Shown one piece after another: positions 56,270-64,000 of a stretch of 64,000 nt of DNA. A model generated the notes under the pieces. The model saw only the letters and a list, made by a program, of their open reading frames with translations. It did not search any database and was not told where the DNA came from. How positions within the stretch are numbered: position 1 is the stretch's first letter; the number at the start of each line of letters is the position of its first letter. Source of the stretch: Adiantum capillus-veneris (taxonomy: Eukaryota > Streptophyta > Polypodiopsida > Polypodiales > Pteridaceae); assembly GCA_014529385.2 (NCBI GenBank), contig CM043969.1:33744446-33808445 (forward strand), given 5' to 3'. The translations under genes and the position numbers were made by a program.

Positions 56270-56655
56270 GTCAGCCAACATCCCTTGCGTTTTTGCATCA
56301 ATAGATCAACCTCTCAGTTTTCAACCCATAGCCTCATCAGAGTTTGCAGATCCAAACCATTCTTCCTAGCGTTTTCAGATATCAGCCCTTCGTCACTTCG
56401 TACCGCGAGTCCAACCATCCAATGCACGATCCCATCAGCATCTCAGCATCTAGATCCATTGTATCAGCATCCAAGTGCAATCTAAAGCAAATACCACTCT
56501 ACAACTCTAGCAATAGAGTGGGGGGCCCTTGGAGGGAGGTTTGCGACCCCATCTTGTGTTAGTCTTATTTCTCTCTTCTCTCTCTCTTTTTCTACATCTC
56601 TCTCACGAAAGTAAAAGGAGCCTTGTATACGTACCAACCACTAATCCTAAGCTAT
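56270..56655 (+). mobile_element. Inverted fragment of the iMet-PBS LTR family
   Basis: The reverse complement of 9640-10060 is recognisable: CAGCCAACATCCCTTGCGTT, CTCTAGCAATAGAGTGG and AAAGTAAAAGGAGCCTTGTATA. Confidence 0.72.
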
Positions 56656-56969
56656 CACCATCAAGACTTCCTCTGCACGTTAGAGGCTATGTGACAACCT
56701 TCTACTTGTCTCCATACGATGGAGCTGCAGAGGAAACATGCGGTGCAATAGCTGATAGAGCTACAGTGGGAGCCACAAAACTCAAGACCAAAAGTAGAGA
56801 TTTTATTGTTCGTACTGATCATAAAGTCCTAAGTGGCTCAAGTCTATCCCTAGTTGTAAGAGCCCCGTACAACTAAGAGTGCTTAATGCTTAAAGAACTT
56901 GACAAAATATTAATCACAACACTTCAAAGAGACAAGAGGCGGAATGAGGGTTGAAGATAAGCAACCCCC

Positions 56970-56970
<1 letters not shown>
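56656..56970 (+). pseudogene. Trace of gypsy RNase H
   Basis: A plus frame around 56790-56840 reads SRDFIVRTDHKVL, the RNase H phrase before the conserved Leu/Trp of gypsy pol. Surroundings are not recognisable. Confidence 0.4.

Positions 56971-57000
<30 letters not shown>
56971..57000 (+). repeat. 30-base C run
   Basis: Homopolymer; likely assembly-sensitive. Confidence 0.95.
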
Positions 57001-57002
<2 letters not shown>

Positions 57003-58012
57003 GAAGGAATCAAATTTCTACTCAACCCAAGTACCTTAGGATTGAGTTCAGTTAGAATTAATCCGAGAGTGAGTTTAAGTAGACTCACACTCGTAGATCA
57101 TGCAAGATGCCATGTGCACATGAATAAAAGTAAATATAATTAGTCTTCTCAAATATATGTACAAAGATAAAATTTAGTTGCTGCGTCTGCTAGAGAAGAG
57201 ATCCAATGTCTTGGTTGCTTGTAGGATGAATAGAAGAGCACATAATTGAAGAGAAACAACAAAATTTTCAAATTTATAGGTGTGTTGCCTTGAAAAAACA
57301 GCAAGCTAGAGAGAGAGATATGGCTTCTTGAGGATGAAGGAATAGTAGTGTAGAGAGAAATGGAGATGGTGATGGTAATGAAGGGGACTTCTTGGGATGA
57401 TGGTAGAGGAAAATTTAGCAACAAGGAGATGGGGAAATGAGAGGGAAAGAGGCTTTGTTTATAAAGAAGTTGCTTGAAGAGAAAAGGAAAAAGTTGAAGA
57501 GGATTGTGACAAGTACTGTTTAGTAAAAAATAAAGCTGGCATGCCAAGTGTCTACACACTTGTCTCTTCCTTTGAAATCTTTTTGACAAGTATCCACACA
57601 CTTGTCTCTTCCTTTGAAAGCTTTTTGACAAGTATCTCATCTTTTGGAAAGTTTGTGACAAGTGTCCCACCACGTGTCCTCTTTTTGGAACCTTTCTTCT
57701 AGAATCTCCCTTCTAGAATCTTCCATCTTGGAACTGCTAAAAGCACACACTAATATGGGTATCAATTGAAAGCTTTTTCCAAGTACAATACGTTTTTTTC
57801 TTCAAAACATGGATTTAACATCTCTATGAGGAGATAAAAAATTCAATGCATTCAGCCCACATTTGCATAATGAGCAATCTTCATGATCATGGCATCTTGT
57901 TGATTGTAATTTAAGATTAATAGAAAAAGGATACAAGTTATTTTCTATTGAGGTGTGAATTCTTTTCTATTGAGGTGTGACAGCCCATTCGCTCTTATTC
58001 AATTGTCGTCAG
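57001..58012. repeat. Spacer with a 42-bp tandem repeat (about 57545-57640)
   Basis: Two to three copies of CACACTTGTCTCTTCCTTTGAAA.CTTTTTGACAAGTAT with period 42 (CACTT at 57557 and 57599), followed by a diverged unit GTTTGTGACAAGTGTCCCACC. The 174-codon minus frame over it (57149-57673) is low-complexity and not supported as a gene. Confidence 0.75.
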
Positions 58013-59577
58013 CTAAAAAGCTTCCTCATATTGCTTAAGAATCTCTAGGTAAGCCCGCATGAAATTTTCATCCACCCACTTGGCGTCCGCTATGGGTAAA
58101 TCTTTAAGCTTCAAGAGAAATTTTCGTGTCAGAAGGCCACTTCTTGTAGTTCAATCCGTATGAAAGAGGATTTGTTTGGGTTGAATGAGTTGCTCTGTGT
58201 CTTCGACTTATGGGGATCCTCTCTAATAGGCTCTTCTGGTATTGGTCCCATGTAAGGCTTTGATAGGCTTACTTGAAACAAATTATGTATCTTCCAATGA
58301 CTTGGAGTTCTAGCTTGTAGCATATTCCATTCATTTTCTTGATGACCTTGAATGGTTCAAAGTATCTTTTTGACAGCTTCGAAAAAGACCTTGTTTGCCC
58401 TGAACTTTGCTTTAACGTGTTCTTATCAAACTTTAGTAAGACATATTGTCCTTCTTTTAAAACCAAATGCCTTTGTCGCTTATCTGCTTGCTTCTTTTGT
58501 CGTCCTTGGGCAGCTTTGATAGTGGATCGGACTTGATTCATAGTTGTCTTCAAGTCCAAAAAAAACTCATTAGCGGCAAAAATCTTGTCTTTGGTACGGA
58601 TAATAGGTGGAGGTATTATTCTTCCTTGCATTATTTTGTTTGGAGCCTTCCCTGTAGAAGATTGTCGTGTGTTGTTGTAGGCAAACTCCAATTGAGGTAA
58701 ATACTTCTCCCATTGTGACTTCTGCTCAATAACATAAGATTTTAACATATCAAGTAAAGTGAGATTCATAACTTCAGTTTTCCCATCCCTTTGTGGATGA
58801 AATGATGAGGAGAACTTTAAGGTTGTTCCCAAATTCTCAAATAAAGCACACTAGAAATTACTGGTAAGCTTGGAGTCCCTATCAGAATTTTTTTTTAAGG
58901 CACCCCATGCAACCTAAAGATATGCTGTATAAAGAGTCGAGCAACTTGTGAAGACTTCAATGTTTTATGGCAAGAAATGAAATGTGCTTGCTTACTGAAT
59001 CTATCTATGATGACCTAGATCATGTCACTCCCTTGTGGTGTCCTTGGAATTTATGTGATGAAATCCATGGTGATAGACTCCCAAGGACCATCTGGTACTG
59101 GCCAAGGTTATAATAATCCTGGAGCCTTTTGTCTTTCAAACTTTGATTTTCGACAAACCAAACATTTTTCAATGTAGTTGTGTGTATCCTTTCAAAGTGT
59201 TGGCCGATAGAAAAAGCACTCTAAAGCACTTAGAGTGATTGCTTGTCCTCTTTGTCCTACATAGGTGGTTCATGACTTTTTCTAAGTACTTTTTGACGAA
59301 GAGGGAGAGTGATGCATAGCCAATTATACATCATAAGATATCCATATTTGATGCAATAATTTGGATGAGGCTCTCCTTGTTGAAACTTAAACCATATTGT
59401 TTGAAAATCAGCACCCATGTCATAGGTATTTTTCATACCATGAAAGTCTTCATGATGAGCCACTGTGATGGTTTGTGCGCTTTGCCACACGTGTCGGAGG
59501 CTGGGAACTTGCATGTGCACTGTGAGCGAGCCTCGAAAGGCTGCAAGCACACAACTAGATAGTCCTAGCAAGCTCAA
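58013..59577 (-). pseudogene. Chromodomain-containing gypsy pol remnant
   Basis: Minus strand: pre-integrase linker HHEDFHGMKNTYDMGADF (59470-59400). Integrase core pieces with many stops follow (about 59100-58870). At 58832-58269 are SSFHPQRDGKTEVMN with the catalytic Glu, LPQLEFAYNNT and a GPF-like end (RYFEPFKVIKK). After a frameshift comes a C-terminal module reading LKLKDLPIADAKWVDENFMR and ending EEAF at TAG 58013-58015, which fits the end of a chromodomain. Chromodomains in Ty3/gypsy chromoviruses guide integration to heterochromatin. Multiple lesions; inactive. Confidence 0.78.
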
Positions 59578-59671
59578 AGAAACAATGATGTGTCACTCAT
59601 CACTCAATGCTTCCACCGTGAAGGATAATGTGCTACAAAGAAGAAGGAGCCACCATCGATGCCACTGCAAT

Positions 59672-59718
<47 letters not shown>

Positions 59719-59823
59719 CACATGCACACACACACATACACACACAAGTACACAAAGGAGAAGGAGATAGAGATGGAGCAAGAGCATTTCTTAGCTTGAA
59801 CCTCCAAGAATGAGTATTTTTAG
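59578..59823 (+). repeat. (CT)n (59674-59715) and (CA)n microsatellites
   Basis: A (CT)n array of about 42 bases, then after ten bases interrupted CA repeats to about 59748. Confidence 0.92.
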
Positions 59824-61679
59824 GTCAAGTGGACCTTTTATAAGAGTTTGAACCATTCACACGTGGACGCCCACAATGGCCGATTGTTGCAAAACTACTA
59901 TAAAAATAAGATAAGTTGTGCGCCTCTCATCGACGATCACCTACACACCTACTGGACCAACAAGCCCAGTCCATGACTCAATCAAATAAATAATAAGGCA
60001 TTTGTCAAAGTGATAGGGTGTCCGTGAGGGTTAACATGCCCCCCTTCCTGATGTAGATTCCATCCTCGGAAGCTATTGAGATGAAGCCTGTTTATCGAGG
60101 TGGAAGAGCATCCAAGATTGAATGTCCTTAGCCTTCTTCAATCATTGCAAAATCAACCAAACTTGGCACACTAATTGCATCATCACATAAAATTAAAAAG
60201 CATATGCAATTGTAGGAACACAAATTGATTGGTAATAGAATATTAAACAATTTGTCAGCAGTAAACATTAACCTGTAATATAATGAATTGCATAAGCAAT
60301 TGTAAAGGTAAAAAATTAAACAAGTTTGGGGGGTCGCTAATTCAACAATCGAAAGGCACTAGAGGTCAACTATTAATACCATGGGCAAGCTTCTCAATTC
60401 TCTCTGGTCAATTAAGATGTTTAATCGCGAGAACAAAGTATTTCATGTTCGAGAGCTGACTAGAGGCTATACCTAGAAGACCTATATTTAAGCTACAATA
60501 TTTAAGGGTGAAAGCATGGAATGATGGCTCAAATAGCTATGTCCATGGACACCTACTATCAAAAACTTTGGCCTACAATTAGACACGAATTCACATAAAA
60601 TTTCTATCATGATATATGTCAATGGATAGCTCTTAAAAAATAAAATATAGAAGTGCAATCACTTATAAATTTTATTTAGTTTGTATTCTTTTTTCCACAA
60701 GATTGTTTTTGTGATATGCTATCTAATAGCTTAAATATCATTCCACCTATTCATGCTTTCACCCTAAAAGGAATTTCTCATGAAATCATCGCCTGACTTA
60801 TTCTCTTTTCTTTGACCCCCCAAAGTTTTTTCACATTGATTCAATTTTGATGTGTGTGCTTATTTTGTATGCCTTGGGATTTTTGCTTTTCAAGGAAAAG
60901 CGCCCACATTGGGAACCTCTCGGGCTCTAGTACCATAGGCAATACATGTGAGTGAAGTATCAAATCAAGCTGGGATTTCTCTTCCAGCTTAAGATTTTAC
61001 ATTGTGGCACTTTTGATTTTTTGTTTATTCGTTTTCAACATTTCAATTTTGTAACTTTGGGGGTCATATAACATTGTTACCCTCCCCAGGCTCATCACAC
61101 TAATATACTCCCTTTATAATACTTAAGCTAAAGGTCAATAGGGACTAAGCCCATTAGAAAGCCCTAGTACATTGCACACAATGCTGACTAAATCGGTTTA
61201 GTTTAAAGTAACCATTGATTGTTAGGAAGGCATTCCCCATGGTATTAAGAGAAGATCTCTAACGCCTAACTTGGTTAGACTAGCTTAGTCAGACTGCTTG
61301 ATTCTTAAACCTAGACAAGAGACTATGACAAAAAATTATATAGAATCTAATGTTTAATCTAAGCAAATGTGCTGAATATTGTGCTACCAATCACAATTAA
61401 AGCAGAAAAACATGGATGCTAAAAGAAAAAGACAAGGAACAATGCTAATGGACAAGAAACACCTGGTCGTGTTGATGATTGCACTTGATTCAAAGAGTGA
61501 ACGAGAGAAAGATTCCATGAAGTTCAAATTCTTAACAATGGCAACGCATTCCTCTACACACTAGAAAAAACAAGGAATACCTTTAGGAGGCACATCAGTG
61601 AGAAGAGGCACCAGCCTTTATTGAACACAATCAAACAACATAAGGAACCCTAACCTAATTATTTGCACCCCCTAGAGAG
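59824..61679. other. Unassigned AT-rich intergenic stretch
   Basis: No conserved frame on either strand over 1.8 kb; only chance ORFs near 60 codons. No repeat shared with the rest of the window was noticed. Confidence 0.4.
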
Positions 61680-62105
61680 TCAAGGGAATAGGATATTGAA
61701 TAGATGGGCGGGTAGCCCTAGGTCTAAATCCCTATCCTTGTCATCATCGAGAAAAACAAAGTCATTATCCGTGAGACCATACGTGCCATCTGTGTAATCA
61801 TGTAACTCTTCCTCATCATTAGACGCGCAAATGTTCACTAAGAACATCACTAGATGTTTATAGGCATCTTGGTCAAGAGGATAAGCTTGTGCAATCGGAG
61901 AGACGTACTCTACTAAGTATGGATTAGTCGTGGTCAAGAGACGTATCAGCCATTCTAATTCCTTGAAATTCCTCTCACATGCTAGCGTATCTACCAAATC
62001 CCATTCATAGGCAAGCAGCGGGTAGACTATGTAAAACACTTGTGAAAAGTAAAGAGGGCACCTCTCACCCAAGGTAGGAGTAGATGACTCTAGCGTATTA
62101 TCCAT
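61680..62105 (-). CDS. Small acidic hypothetical protein (141 codons)
   Basis: Starts at ATG 62103-62105 (MDNTLESS) and ends FNILFP-stop. The middle is hydrophobic/helical (FSQVFYIVYPLLAYEW, HLVMFLVNICAS) and the end very acidic (FVFLDDDKDRDLDL). A CAG acceptor-like site lies just before the ATG, so it might be an exon. Family unknown. The balanced composition is better than that of chance frames nearby, but there is no independent support. It could also be an accessory ORF of the neighbouring gypsy element. Confidence 0.35.
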   Translation of the reverse strand: MDNTLESSTPTLGERCPLYFSQVFYIVYPLLAYEWDLVDTLACERNFKELEWLIRLLTTTNPYLVEYVSPIAQAYPLDQDAYKHLVMFLVNICASNDEEELHDYTDGTYGLTDNDFVFLDDDKDRDLDLGLPAHLFNILFP

Positions 62106-62382
62106 ATCTGTACACACAGATAGATGACGGTTAGAGTGCAAATATTATAAGGGTCATGTTAAAAGGTTGTGTCCTTGTGCACGATGTGTTTTTATGATTT
62201 TGGGTCATGTACTAGAACTTGTAGGTTTCTAGATTTGTATTTGGTGGCTCTTGCTCTTATTTTTGTTTTTGTGAGTATAAAGCTATATATATACATTTCC
62301 TAAGATTGGATGATTGAGAGGTTAGGGAGGAAAGTTAAGAGGGGAGCAAGTGAATGATGGATTCAACAAACACTCCCCCCTT
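62106..62382 (-). mobile_element. 3' LTR start and polypurine tract of the right-hand gypsy element
   Basis: On the minus strand AAGGGGGGAGTGTT (62382-62369) is followed by TGTTGAATCCATC at 62368, the pattern of polypurine tract then LTR. A TATATATATAG box lies near 62284-62294. The outer LTR end was not found, so 62106 is only a lower limit. Confidence 0.6.
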
Positions 62383-64000
62383 CCTTGGGTAGATCATACC
62401 TTTTGGAACGATGTCATCACCTTTTGAAACCAATTGTTCCAAGTTGTTATGGGTGAAGACTTTGACCAATATTTTTTGACCGCCCTAGGCGTTTTATCTA
62501 GTTGCAAGGGTGGTAAGGTACTCTCCCATGATTTTTTTGCAACGTTGTTGTAGGTGGTGAACTTACAATGGGAGGTGCAAATTCTTTCTTGTTTGTTTGG
62601 ATATGTACAATGGTAGGTGAAGGTTGTGTCGAAGCTTCTATTTTCGTATATGAACTACATGAAGAGTAAGAAGCTTCATTTGTTTTTTCTATTTTTGAGT
62701 TGAGTGAAACAAGCCTTTCTTGCTTGGGTACCCAAACTAGCTCTGGATCAGGTATATAGTGTTCTATGATCTTTCCCTTCCCACGATCTTCAATCGGCTT
62801 TATCGCTACAGGATTTGACTCACATCGGTCAGGTAACAAGTAAGAACACAATTTACGTTTTGGCACCTAGATTTGATCATTTTCTTCATAGTAGTCTTGG
62901 GCGATTTCTTCCACTTTTTGGAGCTAGTGGGGTGTTTCTTACAAGGCTTCTGTTTTTTAGCATCAGAGACATAGTATCCTTTAAATTTTCTCCCATTGAG
63001 GAATCCAATGGTTTCTACTTTATCAAGAGTTTTCACACGAATGGTACCTTCTGGGGTGATTTCGCATACTCTATATGGTCCTTTTCCCGCATATTTCAAC
63101 TTTTTCTTCTCGTTATGCACTTCATACATAAGGACTTTATCCCCAACCTTGATATCCTTGTTCTTTAAATGACGGTCAAACCATTTCTTTCTCCTATCTT
63201 TCTCCACAAGTGTATTTTGCACAGCCATTTGCCTTTTTTCGTCTAACCTCTCAAGGATATATAAATGTTCAACTAAAGGGTTACCGTCCCAACCTTCTTG
63301 TAAAGCTACACGTAGACTAGGAATTACAAACTCCCATGGCATAACTACTTCTTGGCCATACACCATTTTGAATGATGTACAATTAATAGCCACTTTGTAA
63401 GAAGTACGATAAGCCCATAGAGCTGATGTCAGCTTCAAATCCCAATTTGTACGATGAGATTCCATTGTTTTGGTCAAGATAGAAATTGAGGTCTTGTTAG
63501 TGCTCTCAGATTGGCCATTTGCTTGTGCATAATAAGGTGTAGACTTATGGTGGGCTATCATGAAGTTGGTAGTGAGTTCCTTTATCACTCCATTGTCACT
63601 CACAATTTCAAAGGAACAACCAAATCTTGTAATAATGTTCTCAACTAAAGAAACTTGGCGGTTGACCTTGCATCAGTCTTGCGTGTTGCCCTGACTTCCG
63701 TCCACTTTGGTTGAGTCACTTAAATAGTATGTAAGGGTATCTTATCCTTTCGTTGTGTGATCTCTAACATTGGAATTCATCACACCCTTTAAAGTGATGC
63801 ATCCTTGAATAAGGTAGGCCACCAATAGCCTGATTGCAACACCTTTCTAGCAGTTAGTTCCCTTGAGAAATGTCCTCCGGCTATACCCATGTGGGCTTAT
63901 TGTAGTATGTATAAATACTCATCCTCACAAGCAAAACAACTAAGAATGTTGTCCTTCCCTAGCTTGTAGAGAGTTCCTGCAATTAGAGAATAAGGTTCAC
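62383..64000 (-). pseudogene. gypsy integrase and C-terminal tail, cut by window edge
   Basis: Minus strand: zinc-binding part AHMGIAGGHFSRELTARKVL (about 63900-63840, with a stop before it). Next come PKWTEVRATRKTDARSTAKF and, after a frameshift near 63640, RFGCSFEIVSDNG with the second catalytic Asp. A 265-codon open frame (63603-62806) follows with TPYYAQANGQSESTN (Glu block, here S-E-S-T-N), ALWAYRTSYK, VGDKVLMYE and KGPYRVCEI. A tail frame (62866-62498) overlaps. The integrase type is closest to Tat-like elements by style. The rest of pol lies right of the window. Confidence 0.8.

Noticed and set aside
57149-57673. 174-codon minus-strand ORF
   Set aside because: Built on a 42-bp tandem repeat and low-complexity sequence; no domain and poor composition.

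Overview
This is a nuclear genome window from a land plant, and nearly all of it is transposable elements in various stages of decay. The only long, undamaged gene-like frame is an intronless 947-codon PLS-type pentatricopeptide-repeat (PPR) protein at 15093-17936 on the minus strand. A fern or other spore-bearing vascular plant fits best: such genomes carry many long intronless PLS-PPR genes and old, methylation-decayed Ty3/gypsy elements. This is inference from protein style; no species-diagnostic gene is present. Several tens of ORFs of 60-130 codons are chance frames and are left out.

Layout, left to right. 1-7472 is the 3' part of a CACTA (En/Spm) DNA transposon: a broken TNP2-type transposase (1-2969), a second CACTA protein of Transposase_24 style (about 5523-6831), and a subterminal repeat zone ending in the CACTA terminal inverted repeat at 7472. 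Between the two genes lie a 333-bp foldback (3548-3880) and a LINE fragment whose 5' part is inverted (3994-5216). 8229-10680 holds two LTR fragments. 11158-15092 is mostly unassigned. The PPR gene follows, with about 1.5 kb of duplicated upstream flank.

20771-30841 is one nearly complete Ty3/gypsy element on the minus strand, with two LTRs of about 2.0 kb, PBS, gag-protease and a pol broken by frameshifts and stops. Its gag-pro/pol junction carries what looks like a -1 ribosomal frameshift signal. 31060-34937 mixes degenerate gypsy fragments, a solo-type LTR and a decayed partial copy of the PPR gene. 35465-35859 is a foldback element with a tRNA-Lys-like core. 37068-44062 is a second LTR element, without recognisable pol, whose long frame is interrupted by at least nine stop codons and no evident frameshift. 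44200-46399 is a broken MULE/FAR1-like transposase.

47691-54286 contains two LTRs of one family in inverted orientation, enclosing a Tat-like gypsy pol fragment (with an additional RNase H) and an inverted copy of the PPR upstream flank. 54290-59577 has more LTR pieces and a chromodomain gypsy pol remnant. 62230-64000 is the integrase end of another gypsy element that runs out of the window. The genes do not form a pathway: the elements have inserted into and rearranged one another, and fragments of the PPR locus have been carried to two other places in the window.
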